Shown here one piece after another: positions 35,777 to 44,376 of a DNA stretch of 64,000 nt. The position numbers were made by a program, and so were the translations under genes. This stretch comes from Pseudoteredinibacter isoporae_A (GTDB lineage: Bacteria > Pseudomonadota > Gammaproteobacteria > Pseudomonadales > Cellvibrionaceae): the NCBI RefSeq assembly GCF_040372805.1, contig NZ_BAABWJ010000010.1, positions 62,001 to 126,000 of the forward strand, given 5' to 3'. The stretch's first letter is position 1. Each line of letters begins with the position of its first letter. Below the pieces are notes generated by a model that saw nothing but the letters and a program-made list of their open reading frames with translations, was not told where the DNA came from and searched no databases.

Positions 35777-37231
35777 TTACAGCAGCGCGTTCAGCTTTTT
35801 CAACAGAATCTCGTTAATGGCTTTCGGATTGGCTTGGCCTTTGGACGCCTTCATAATTTGGCCCACAAAGTAGCCGAGCATTTTCGGGCGCTTATCCGGA
35901 TCGGCATTGCGATAGTTGTCGACCTGTTTCTGACTGTTAGCGATGACCTCGTCAGCCATTTGTTCCAAAGCGCCAGTATCGGACACCTGTTTCAAGCCTT
36001 TTGCTTCAATCACGGCGTCGGCGCTGTCACCCTCACCGTTCCAGATCGCGTCAAACACATCTTTGGCGATTTTGCTGGAAATGCTGTCGTCTTTAATGCG
36101 ACTGATAATGCCAGCCAATTGTTCCGCGTTCACTTTGCTCTGGGCAATGCTCAGCTCTTCTGCATTGAGTTTGCTGGCAAGGTCGCCCATAACCCAGTTG
36201 GCCACCAGTTTGGCGTCGTCACAGGCTTGGGTTGCCGCTTCAAAGTAGCTGGCCATGGCCATGTCGCCGCTCAGGATATCAGCGTCGTAATCCGACAACT
36301 GATACTCTGCCTGGAAGCGTTCACGACGGGCTTCAGGTAACTCCGGCATGTCCTGGCGAATGGAATCGATGTAGTCATCGTCCAGTTCTACCGGTAGCAG
36401 GTCCGGGCAGGGGAAGTAGCGATAGTCATTGGCTTCTTCCTTGGAGCGCATGGAGCGGGCGACCTTGGTGTCGCCATTGTACAGGCGGGTTTCCTGTACG
36501 ATCTCGCCGCCGTTTTCGAGGACATCGATCTGGCGCTCAACTTCCAGAAGAATGGCTTCTTCCATAAATTTGAAGGAGTTGAGGTTTTTGGTTTCGGTGC
36601 GGGTGCCAAGTGTCTCTTCACCTTTCGGGCGCACAGATACGTTAACATCGAAACGCATGGAGCCTTGGGACATTTCGCCGTCACAAATGCCGAGAGAGGT
36701 CACAATCGAGTGCAGCTTTTTGGCAAAGGCCACAGCTTCTTCGGCGTTGCGCATATCCGGTTCGGTTACCACTTCAATCAATGGGGTACCGGCACGGTTC
36801 AAATCAATACCGCTCATACCATGGAAATCTTCGTGCAAAGACTTACCAGCATCTTCTTCCAGATGCGCGTGGTGGATGCGAACGGTTTTTGTGCGGCCTT
36901 CTCCCAGTGTCAGTTCCACTTGTCCAGCGCCCACAATAGGCTGTTCCAGTTGGGTGGTCTGATAACCTTTTGGCAGGTCGGGGTAGAAATAGTTTTTACG
37001 TTCAAAGAAAGAACGCTTTCCAATGTCGGCGTCAATGGCCAAGCCAAACATAATAGCGTAGCGATACGCTTGCTCATTCACCACGGGCAGAGTGCCCGGC
37101 ATGGCGAGATCGATAGCGCAGGCCTGAGTGTTGGGTTCAGCACCGAAGGCAGTACTGGCACCGGAAAAAATCTTGGTTTGGGTGGCCAGCTGCACATGCA
37201 CTTCCAGGCCAATTACGGTTTCCCATTGCAT
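35777..37231 (-). CDS. gatB: Aspartyl/glutamyl-tRNA(Asn/Gln) amidotransferase subunit B
   Basis: 484-residue GatB. Motifs seen are WETVIGLEVHVQLATQTKIFSG at the start, then FFERKNYFYPDLPKGYQTTQLEQPI, HLEEDAGKSLH, DLNRAGTPLIEVVTEPDMR and the C-terminal YqeY-type helical tail. With GatA and GatC it converts mischarged Glu-tRNA(Gln) or Asp-tRNA(Asn) to the amidated form in the cytoplasm. It is the last gene of the gatC-gatA-gatB operon, 12 bases after gatA. Confidence 0.96.
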   Translation of the reverse strand: MQWETVIGLEVHVQLATQTKIFSGASTAFGAEPNTQACAIDLAMPGTLPVVNEQAYRYAIMFGLAIDADIGKRSFFERKNYFYPDLPKGYQTTQLEQPIVGAGQVELTLGEGRTKTVRIHHAHLEEDAGKSLHEDFHGMSGIDLNRAGTPLIEVVTEPDMRNAEEAVAFAKKLHSIVTSLGICDGEMSQGSMRFDVNVSVRPKGEETLGTRTETKNLNSFKFMEEAILLEVERQIDVLENGGEIVQETRLYNGDTKVARSMRSKEEANDYRYFPCPDLLPVELDDDYIDSIRQDMPELPEARRERFQAEYQLSDYDADILSGDMAMASYFEAATQACDDAKLVANWVMGDLASKLNAEELSIAQSKVNAEQLAGIISRIKDDSISSKIAKDVFDAIWNGEGDSADAVIEAKGLKQVSDTGALEQMADEVIANSQKQVDNYRNADPDKRPKMLGYFVGQIMKASKGQANPKAINEILLKKLNALL

Positions 37232-37243
37232 TATGTCAACTCC

Positions 37244-38698
37244 TTAAGCCACATCGGGGGCAGTTTGGCGGTGGAAATCAGTTTGCTGTTGATACTGGTG
37301 GGCCAGATTCAGAAGTTGGCCTTCGCGCCAGTAGTTGGCGGTAACCTGTAGGCCAACGGGCAAACCGTTCACAAAACCACAAGGGATTGAAATGCCTGGC
37401 AAGCCTGCCAAGTTGGTTGCTGTGGTGTAGATATCTTCCAGATACATGGACACCGGATCTTTGTTCAAGCTGCCCAGCTCAAAGGCGGTGGAAGTGGCCG
37501 TTGGCCCCATAATGACATCCACCTCGTCGAAAGCGTTCATAAAGTCCTGCTTGATCAAGCGGCGTACTTTTTGTGCTTTGCTGTAGTAAGCGTCGTAATA
37601 CCCTGCCGACAGGGCGTAAGTACCGACCAGAATACGACGTTTTACCTCGTCGCCAAAACCTTCGCTGCGGGAGCGTTTGTAAAGATCCATCAGGTCAGCC
37701 GGTTGTTCGCAGCGATGGCCGTAGCGCACACCGTCAAAGCGGGACAGGTTGGCAGAGCATTCGGCGGGGGCAATCACATAATAAGCGGGGACGGCCAGCG
37801 CGTTGTGGGGCAGTGTGATGTCTTTGATGGTGGCGCCCATCGCTTCAAACTGTTTGATGGCCGCTTGAATGGTACTGGCGACATCAGCGTTCAAACCTTC
37901 ACCGAAATATTCTTTCGGGACGCCGATGCGCAAGCCTTCCAAAGGCTTGTTGAGTAGGGCGCTGTAGTCTTCGATTGGGTGATCCATGCAAGTGGAATCT
38001 TTATTATCGAAACTCGCCATAGCTTGCATCATGATGGCGCAATCTTCTGCGTTGCGGGCAATCGGGCCACCCTGGTCCAGGCTGGAGGCAAAGGCGATCA
38101 TGCCCCAGCGAGACACACGGCCGTAGGTTGGCTTCAGGCCGGTTACACCACACAAAGAGGCGGGCTGGCGGATTGAGCCGCCGGTATCTGTTGCGGTAGC
38201 GGCCGGTGTCAGCAGTGCTGCAACGGCCGCGGCGGAACCTCCAGAAGAGCCGCCGGGTACACGATTGGTGTCCCAGGGATTTTTCACGGCACCGTAGAAA
38301 CTGGACTCATTGGTTGAGCCCATCGCGAACTCGTCCATATTGGTTTTACCCAGGCTCACGGCGCCCAGGCGATTAAAATTGTCCACCACGGTTGCGTTGT
38401 AAGGCGGTACAAAATTATCCAGCATTTTTGAACCGCAGGAGGTTTTTACGCCGTTGGTACAGAAGATGTCCTTGTGTGCCATCGGAATGCCGCACAGTAC
38501 AGAGTCGTCACCTTGGGCCAGTCGCTCGTCGGCGGCTTGGGCTTGGCTCAGAGCCTCTTCAGAGGTGACAGTAATAAAGCTGTTGTAGGCAGGGTCGAGC
38601 TGCTGGATGCGGTCCAGATAATGTTGAGTCAACTCGACACTGCTGAAAGTCTTGTCGCGCAGGCCTTTGGCCAGCTCGCGAATGGTCAATTGATGCAT
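37244..38698 (-). CDS. gatA: Glutamyl-tRNA(Gln) amidotransferase subunit A
   Basis: 484-residue amidase-signature enzyme releasing ammonia from glutamine for the GatCAB complex. The Ser-cisSer-Lys triad is visible: the Lys in PMAHKDIFCTNGVKTSCGSKM (about 76), PGGSSGGSAAAVAALLTPAATATDTGGSIRQPASLCGV with the catalytic Ser residues (about 150-180). Full length, no loss. It is the middle gene between gatC (30 bases upstream) and gatB (12 bases downstream). Confidence 0.96.
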   Translation of the reverse strand: MHQLTIRELAKGLRDKTFSSVELTQHYLDRIQQLDPAYNSFITVTSEEALSQAQAADERLAQGDDSVLCGIPMAHKDIFCTNGVKTSCGSKMLDNFVPPYNATVVDNFNRLGAVSLGKTNMDEFAMGSTNESSFYGAVKNPWDTNRVPGGSSGGSAAAVAALLTPAATATDTGGSIRQPASLCGVTGLKPTYGRVSRWGMIAFASSLDQGGPIARNAEDCAIMMQAMASFDNKDSTCMDHPIEDYSALLNKPLEGLRIGVPKEYFGEGLNADVASTIQAAIKQFEAMGATIKDITLPHNALAVPAYYVIAPAECSANLSRFDGVRYGHRCEQPADLMDLYKRSRSEGFGDEVKRRILVGTYALSAGYYDAYYSKAQKVRRLIKQDFMNAFDEVDVIMGPTATSTAFELGSLNKDPVSMYLEDIYTTATNLAGLPGISIPCGFVNGLPVGLQVTANYWREGQLLNLAHQYQQQTDFHRQTAPDVA

Positions 38699-38728
38699 AT
38701 TGAATCCTAATATCAGAAGCGGCGCTAA

Positions 38729-39010
38729 TTAATCGATAACCTTGGGTACAAGGTACAGACCTTGCTCGGCTTCCGGTGCAATCGCCTGGAATTGCTCGCG
38801 TACATTTTCTTCGCTCACCTCATCTTTGCGCAGACGTTGCTGGGCGTCCTGGGGGTGGGCCATGGGGGCAATGCCGTCGGTGTCGGCATTTTGTAACTGG
38901 TCGACCAGGCCTAAGATGCCGTTAATGCTGTCGGCTACCTCGGCGGCTGTTGTTTCGTTGATATCCAAACGAGCAAGGTTGGCCAGTTTGGCAATGTCTG
39001 ATTGATCCAC
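38729..39010 (-). CDS. gatC: Glutamyl-tRNA(Gln) amidotransferase subunit C
   Basis: 93-residue GatC: DIAKLANLARLDINETTAAEVADSINGILGLVDQLQNADTDGIAPMAHP, then LRKDEV and the tail YLVPKVID. It stabilises GatA-GatB. First gene of the operon and divergent from mreB over a 617-base gap. Confidence 0.95.
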   Translation of the reverse strand: MDQSDIAKLANLARLDINETTAAEVADSINGILGLVDQLQNADTDGIAPMAHPQDAQQRLRKDEVSEENVREQFQAIAPEAEQGLYLVPKVID

Positions 39011-39627
39011 GCAAGGACTCCCAATTCATTGGCTAAGAATACGCTTAATGGGGCCGTTATCCGCTATCGCAAGGTCGGCCCCGCAAAACCCCCTATTGTG
39101 CCAGATTGAACCGTAATTACCGAGCCCTGTGGCCTAATTTGTGGGAGGCTGATCGTAAGTTAGTGCGAGTCGACATATCGCCTATTTCATATGTTGCGAC
39201 GAAGAGGGCGAAAAAATACTCAATTTGCGGCTTCCTGCTGAGAAATAACCCCTGTCAGCCAATTGTTTCTTGCCCTACACCCAGACGATTGATAGAGTGC
39301 GGCAACTGTGGGCGTCGTCTACCTCAGCCATTGGTGGGTAGTAAAAAGAGAGTCTATCGAACGCTTGGTTGGTCAAGTTTAGAAGGGTTGATTGCCACCC
39401 ATTCTGTCCTCGTTGATCGCTTGGCTAAAAAGTCTCTTTGAGTCCGCAAAAGTGCAATGTAGAGCGCCCATACTGTGCGTGGAAAAAGAATACAAGAACA
39501 TCTGGGGTTCCTGACGGCTGTGTGAGCTGTTTAGCAGTCTGAAAACAAGTTGGGAACTACTGGGTGCTGGCAGACTCAATCTGCAGATAACAAAGAATTT
39601 TAAGACTATAAAAGGTGTAAACAACCC
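39011..39627. other. 617-base divergent region between gatC and mreB
   Basis: No supported gene. A TTG-initiated frame at 39106-39441 codes for a sequence without family pattern. The region must hold promoters for both the gat operon and mreB and a long leader for mreB. I see no clear palindromic operator. Confidence 0.6.
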
Positions 39628-40662
39628 ATGTTAAAAGGCCTTCGCGGAATGTTCTCAAACGATTTATCCATCGATTTGGGAACAGCGAATACCCTCATCT
39701 ATGTGCGTGATCGGGGAATAGTATTGGATGAGCCTTCGGTAGTGGCCATTCGTCAGCACAATGGGCAGAAGATCGTAGAGGCTGTCGGGGTTGAAGCAAA
39801 ACGTATGCTTGGGCGTACTCCTGGGAACATCACCGCTATCCGTCCCTTGAAAGATGGTGTGATTGCCGACTTCCAGGTAACGGAAAAAATGCTCCAGCAC
39901 TTCATCAAAAAAGTTCATGAGAACAACTGGTTTCAGCCGAGCCCAAGGGTGTTGGTCTGTGTGCCTTGTTTGTCGACCGAAGTTGAAAAGCGTGCCATTC
40001 GCGAATCGGCCCTGGGCGCAGGTGCTCGTGAAGTTCGCTTAATAGAGGAACCTATGGCTGCCGCTATCGGCGCCGGTTTGAAAGTGGAAGAAGCCAGTGG
40101 CTCCATGGTGGTGGATATCGGTGGTGGAACCACGGAGATTGCCATCATTTCCTTAAACGGTGTGGTTTACTCCGACTCGGTTCGAGTAGGCGGTGACCGT
40201 TTTGACGAAGCTATCGTGAATTATGTGCGTCGTAACTACGGCAGCGTAATTGGTGATGCCACAGCGGAACGCATTAAACAGGAAGTGGGTTGCGCCTACG
40301 CCGGCAGCGAAGTGCGTGAAATTGATGTTCGCGGTCGCAATCTGGCCGAAGGTGTGCCACGCAGTTTTACGCTAAACAGCGATGAAATTCTTGAAGCCTT
40401 GCAGGAAACACTGGCGGGTATTGTACAGTCGGTGAAATCGGCTCTGGAACAATCCCCACCCGAACTGGCTTCAGATATTGCCGAGAGTGGTATTGTCTTA
40501 ACCGGCGGCGGTGCTTTGTTGCGTGATTTGGATCGCCTGCTGGCTGAAGAGACTGGCTTGCCGGTTATTGTGGCGGAAGATCCGCTGACCTGTGTCGCCC
40601 GTGGTGGCGGTAAGGCCATGGAGCTGATGGACAGCCGAAACATCGACTTGCTCTCCAGCTAA
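39628..40662 (+). CDS. mreB: Rod shape-determining protein MreB
   Basis: 344-residue actin-like ATPase. Phosphate loop 1 is LSIDLGTANTLIYV, connecting motifs are EPMAAAIGAGL and MVVDIGGGTTEIAIISL, and the adenosine motif is GIVLTGGGALLRDLD. The N-terminal LKGLRGMFSNDLS is the usual amphipathic membrane-binding segment. It forms membrane-associated filaments that direct elongation-mode wall synthesis. It is followed by mreC and mreD, with an intrinsic terminator in the mreB-mreC gap. Confidence 0.97.
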   Translation: MLKGLRGMFSNDLSIDLGTANTLIYVRDRGIVLDEPSVVAIRQHNGQKIVEAVGVEAKRMLGRTPGNITAIRPLKDGVIADFQVTEKMLQHFIKKVHENNWFQPSPRVLVCVPCLSTEVEKRAIRESALGAGAREVRLIEEPMAAAIGAGLKVEEASGSMVVDIGGGTTEIAIISLNGVVYSDSVRVGGDRFDEAIVNYVRRNYGSVIGDATAERIKQEVGCAYAGSEVREIDVRGRNLAEGVPRSFTLNSDEILEALQETLAGIVQSVKSALEQSPPELASDIAESGIVLTGGGALLRDLDRLLAEETGLPVIVAEDPLTCVARGGGKAMELMDSRNIDLLSS

Positions 40663-40677
40663 GCTGTTAGAATACTG

Positions 40678-40702
40678 AGCCCGACATTGTGTCGGGCTTT
40701 TT
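40678..40702 (+). terminator. Intrinsic terminator between mreB and mreC
   Basis: Stem AGCCCGACA, loop TTG, stem TGTCGGGCT, then T4. It lies 16 bases after the mreB stop, so mreB can be made in excess over mreC and mreD. Confidence 0.88.
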
Positions 40703-40788
40703 GATTTAGGGTTCATCGCATTGAACTCTATGTGTTTATCGCCCGGCACGATGTTTGTTGCCCAGGCTATCGACATAGGAATACGGCC

Positions 40789-41631
40789 ATAAAACCGCTA
40801 TTTAATAAAGGCCCATCCAAGGCATTGCGTGCATTTGTGCTGGCGCTAATCGCCGTCGCCCTCATTATTGCCAGTCGTTTTTTCAGTCCCTCCATGCAAC
40901 CGGTTAAAGACAAATTGGATGGCTTTGCATTGGGCTTTTACTGGATTACCGATTTGCCCAATCGCTTTAATAATTGGCTGGACGACTCCTTGGTTTCCCG
41001 TGAAGAGTTGTTGGAAGAAAACCGTTCTCTGAAGGGCGAACGATTGATTCTTCAGCGCAAGCTGCAGCAATACGCCACCCTCGCGGCGGACAATGCTCGT
41101 CTGCGTCAGTTGATGAACTCGGCCGAACTGGTTCAGGATCGTGTTTTGATTGCTGAATTGATTGGTGTCTCTCCAGACCCAACCGAGCAGGTTGTGGTGG
41201 TCAACAAAGGCAGCGAGCACGGCGTGTTTGTAGGTCAGCCCCTGTTGGATGCTTACGGCTTGATGGGGCAGGTCATTGAGGTGAACCCTTATTTCAGCCG
41301 TGTCTTGCTGATTACCGATGCCAGTCATGCCTTGTCAGTGCAAATCAATCGTAATGGTGTGCGTGCCGTGGCCGAAGGCTCGGGAGATTTGTACGAACTC
41401 AAGCTTCGCCATGTCTCTAATACCATCGATGTCAAAGTCGGCGATCTGCTGGTCAGCTCGGGGCTGGGGCAACGTTTCCCGGTTGGTTACCCGGTCGCGG
41501 AAGTGGTGTCGATTCTGCACGATCCCGGACGAGCATTTGCGACCGTTATTGCCCGCCCCAAAGCCCAGCTCAATCGCAGTCGACATGTATTGCTGGCGTT
41601 CAGTGGCCAGCGTAATGAAGGCCGCCCCTGA
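40789..41631 (+). CDS. mreC: Rod shape-determining protein MreC
   Basis: MreC spans a short cytoplasmic N-terminus (KPLFNKGPSKALR), one membrane helix (AFVLALIAVALIIASRFF), a coiled coil (LLEENRSLKGERLILQRKLQQYATLAADNARLRQL) and the periplasmic beta domain. It links MreB to the wall-synthesis complex. The start shown is an ATA codon: related MreC proteins begin with M-K-P-(I/L)-F just before G-P-S, and here the codon before KPLFNKGPS is ATA with AGGA 8 bases upstream. The only upstream conventional in-frame start, a GTG at 40732, would add 19 residues with no family counterpart. The next gene, mreD, overlaps its stop codon. Confidence 0.85.
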   Translation: MKPLFNKGPSKALRAFVLALIAVALIIASRFFSPSMQPVKDKLDGFALGFYWITDLPNRFNNWLDDSLVSREELLEENRSLKGERLILQRKLQQYATLAADNARLRQLMNSAELVQDRVLIAELIGVSPDPTEQVVVVNKGSEHGVFVGQPLLDAYGLMGQVIEVNPYFSRVLLITDASHALSVQINRNGVRAVAEGSGDLYELKLRHVSNTIDVKVGDLLVSSGLGQRFPVGYPVAEVVSILHDPGRAFATVIARPKAQLNRSRHVLLAFSGQRNEGRP

Positions 41632-42122
41632 TGGAAGGCAGTAAAGTCGGCAACAGCTGGTTTATTGGTTTCAGCTTTCTCAGCGCCTTGGTGTTAATGG
41701 TTTATCCCTTGCCGATTGATTGGCGCTGGCTGCGACCGGAGCTGCTGTGTTTGCTGGCAATCTATTGGGTGCTGCGTTTCCCCCAGTTATTGGGTGTCGG
41801 GATGGCTTTTCTGCTTGGTCTGGTCCAGGACATTGTGCAAGGCAGTTTGTTGGGGCAGCATGCCCTGGCTTTGGTCGTCACAATCTATATTACTCAACTC
41901 ACCATCCATCGCTTGCGTACCTACGGCACCCTGCAACAGGTGATGTGGGTATTTCTGCTGGTATTTATGCATGAGTTGTTCCTCTATTGGGTCTCCATGT
42001 TGCTTGGGCGTGAGGCATTATTTTCCTATTTCTGGGCTCCGGCGCTGATCTCGGCACTGCTCTGGCCGCTGCTGTGCCATGGTTTGGACAAGCTGTGTTG
42101 GGTATTGCGGGTTGGGGTGTAG
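41631..42122 (+). CDS. mreD: Rod shape-determining protein MreD
   Basis: 163-residue inner-membrane protein with about five hydrophobic segments (WFIGFSFLSALVLMVYPL, LLCLLAIYWVLRF, LLGVGMAFLLGLVQDIV, ALALVVTIYITQL, MWVFLLVFMHELFLYWVSML). The PLPIDWRWLRPELLCLLAIYWVLRFP pattern is typical of MreD. Its ATG overlaps the mreC stop (TGATG), so the two are translationally coupled. Confidence 0.93.
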   Translation: MEGSKVGNSWFIGFSFLSALVLMVYPLPIDWRWLRPELLCLLAIYWVLRFPQLLGVGMAFLLGLVQDIVQGSLLGQHALALVVTIYITQLTIHRLRTYGTLQQVMWVFLLVFMHELFLYWVSMLLGREALFSYFWAPALISALLWPLLCHGLDKLCWVLRVGV

Positions 42123-42214
42123 TCTACGTGCATTTTCCCGTTCGCTGTTATACTGGGCTACCCATTAACACAGGCCTCTGGGCCCGGTTTGACAGAGGCA
42201 GCTGAAGTCACATC

Positions 42215-42817
42215 ATGAGCTCAAAATCCTTAATTCTGGCGTCTCAATCGCCACGCCGGGCGGAGCTGTTGCGCCAAATTGGCGTGGATTTCAGCGTTCA
42301 AACTGCTGATATTGATGAAAGTCCTATCCCTGACGAACACACGATGGCTTATTTACGCAGAATGGCGGAATCCAAGGCACGTGCTGTGCAGTCTTCCCTC
42401 AATTCAGATGTGTTAAGAGCATCCCCTGTTATTCTGGCGGCAGACACTATTGGTGATTTGAATGGTGAGGTTCTCATCAAACCTCGGGATCGCGACGACG
42501 CCGTGTTGATGTTGCAGCGCATGTCTGCGCGTGTTCATACCGTTGCAACAGGCGTTTGTGTGCTGTCGGGGGATAAATGTGACTATATTGAGGTCAAAAC
42601 CCAGGTGCGCTTTCGTGCCCTGAGCGAGCAGGAAATCCTGCGTTATTGGGACAGCGGCGAACCGAGAGATAAAGCGGGTGCTTATGGCATCCAGGGCTTG
42701 GGCGCTGTTTTTGTGGAAAGTATTGAAGGTAGCTATAGCAATGTTGTTGGGTTGCCGCTGTGTGAAACGGCCAGTCTTTTGCAAAATGCGGGGGTGGCGT
42801 TTTGGCAAACCCAGTGA
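42215..42817 (+). CDS. maf: Maf-like nucleoside triphosphate pyrophosphatase
   Basis: 200 residues. The Maf signature ILASQSPRRAELLRQIGVDF is near the N-terminus, with AADTIGDLNGEVLIKPRDRDDAVLMLQRMSAR and the catalytic/base region KAGAYGIQGLGAVFVESIEGSYSNVVGLPL. Maf enzymes hydrolyse dTTP/UTP or modified nucleotides and influence septation. Its position between mreD and rng is the usual gammaproteobacterial order. The EGSYSNVVGLPL ending is typical of the YhdE subfamily. Confidence 0.94.
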   Translation: MSSKSLILASQSPRRAELLRQIGVDFSVQTADIDESPIPDEHTMAYLRRMAESKARAVQSSLNSDVLRASPVILAADTIGDLNGEVLIKPRDRDDAVLMLQRMSARVHTVATGVCVLSGDKCDYIEVKTQVRFRALSEQEILRYWDSGEPRDKAGAYGIQGLGAVFVESIEGSYSNVVGLPLCETASLLQNAGVAFWQTQ

Positions 42818-42894
42818 ATCGCATGGCCTGCAACAGCTGGCCTGGACGAACAAAGACAATAGCGCACTTGAGAATCGATGAATAAGGAAAGCTT

Positions 42895-44373
42895 GTGAGC
42901 GAAGAATTACTGGTCAATGTATCGCCGACTGAAACCCGCGTGGCCCTGGTCGAAAACGGCTTTGTGCAGGAAGTTCACATTGAGCGTACCCAGGCCAAAG
43001 GCTATGTCGGCAATATATACAAAGGCAAAGTGGTTCGTGTGTTGCCGGGTATGCAGGCAGCCTTTGTGGATATCGGTCTGGAACGTGCCGGTTTTATTCA
43101 TGCTGCGGATATTGCACCGTTAGATGAAGAAGGTATGGAAGAGCGCGGCGCGGAAGTGGCCGACATCCGTTCTCTGGTTCGTGAAGGGCAAGAGCTGATC
43201 GTTCAAGTTACCAAAGACCCGATCAGCAGCAAAGGCGCTCGCTTAACAACTCACCTTTCTGTATCCGCGCGCTTTCTGGTGTACATGCCTTTCACTCGCC
43301 ATACCGGAATTTCCACGCGCATCGAAGATGAAGGTGAGCGCGAACGTTTAAAGAATCTTGTCCAGGAAGTTGATGCTGATATTCGGCAGGAAGAGGAAGG
43401 CGGATTTATTGTTCGCACCGTTGCTGAAGGCGTGAACAAAGAAGAAATTGCTGCCGATATTATTTTCCTCTATCGCCTCTGGCAGGATCTCAGTAAGAAA
43501 ATCAAACATCATAAGGCGCCCGCTGCAGTTCATGAAGATTTGCCACTGTTTATGCGTACTTTACGTGATTTGGTGAAGCCCGATCTGGAAAAGTTGCGTA
43601 TTGATTCTCGTGAGGTCTACGGCAAGATGCGTGACTTTGCTGAGGATTACGCTCCCGAAATCCACGATAAGATTGAGCATTATCCAGGTGAGCGTCCGCT
43701 GTTTGATCTCTACAGTGTCGAAGAGGAAATCCAGCGAGCCCTTGGTGAGAAGGTGGCTCTCAAATCCGGAGGCTACTTAATCATCGAACAAACCGAAGCA
43801 ATGGTGACCATTGATGTGAACACCGGCGCTTTTGTGGGACATCGCAATCTCGAAGAAACCATTTTCAAAACCAATCTGGAAGCGGCTACCGCCATTGCTC
43901 GACAGCTTCGCCTGCGCAATTTGGGCGGTATCATCATTATCGACTTTATTGATATGAACGATTCCGAGCATCAGCGCCAGGTACTGCGCACTTTGGAGAA
44001 AATGCTGGAACGGGATAACACCAAAACCAGTTTAACCGGCGTATCGGAATTGGGGTTGGTGGAAATGACGCGCAAGCGTACCCGCGAATCCCTAGGTCAA
44101 AGTTTATGTGTTGCCTGTCCGGTTTGTGAAGGGCGCGGCACCTTGAAATCTCCCGAAACCGTATGTTACGAAATCTTCCGGGAAATTCTGCGCGAGGTAC
44201 GAGCCTACAATACTGAAGAAATTGTGGTGCTGGCCTCGCAATTGGTGATTGATCGACTTTTGGATGAAGAGTCGTCCAATGTAGCGGATCTGGAAGAATT
44301 TATTGGCCGAACGATCAAGTTCAAGGTAGAAGCCATTTATCACCAGGAACAGTACGATATTATTTTGGTTTAA
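42895..44373 (+). CDS. rng: Ribonuclease G
   Basis: 492-residue RNase E/G family endoribonuclease that trims 16S rRNA 5' ends and acts in mRNA decay. It starts at a GTG (MSEELLVNVSPTETRVALVENG) preceded by AAGGAAAG. An S1 domain (about 35-125; GNIYKGKVVRVLPGMQAAFVDIGLERAGFIHAADI) precedes the catalytic domain with TIDVNTGAFVGHRNLEETIFKTNLEAA (Asp metal ligands) and GGIIIIDFIDM. The zinc-link motif is CPVCEGRG. No long C-terminal scaffold is present, so RNase G and not RNase E. Confidence 0.96.
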   Translation: MSEELLVNVSPTETRVALVENGFVQEVHIERTQAKGYVGNIYKGKVVRVLPGMQAAFVDIGLERAGFIHAADIAPLDEEGMEERGAEVADIRSLVREGQELIVQVTKDPISSKGARLTTHLSVSARFLVYMPFTRHTGISTRIEDEGERERLKNLVQEVDADIRQEEEGGFIVRTVAEGVNKEEIAADIIFLYRLWQDLSKKIKHHKAPAAVHEDLPLFMRTLRDLVKPDLEKLRIDSREVYGKMRDFAEDYAPEIHDKIEHYPGERPLFDLYSVEEEIQRALGEKVALKSGGYLIIEQTEAMVTIDVNTGAFVGHRNLEETIFKTNLEAATAIARQLRLRNLGGIIIIDFIDMNDSEHQRQVLRTLEKMLERDNTKTSLTGVSELGLVEMTRKRTRESLGQSLCVACPVCEGRGTLKSPETVCYEIFREILREVRAYNTEEIVVLASQLVIDRLLDEESSNVADLEEFIGRTIKFKVEAIYHQEQYDIILV

Positions 44374-44376
44374 AGT

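Noticed and set aside
39106..39441. TTG-initiated frame of 111 codons upstream of mreB
   Set aside because: No recognisable domain, poor start context; lies in the expected promoter/leader region of mreB.
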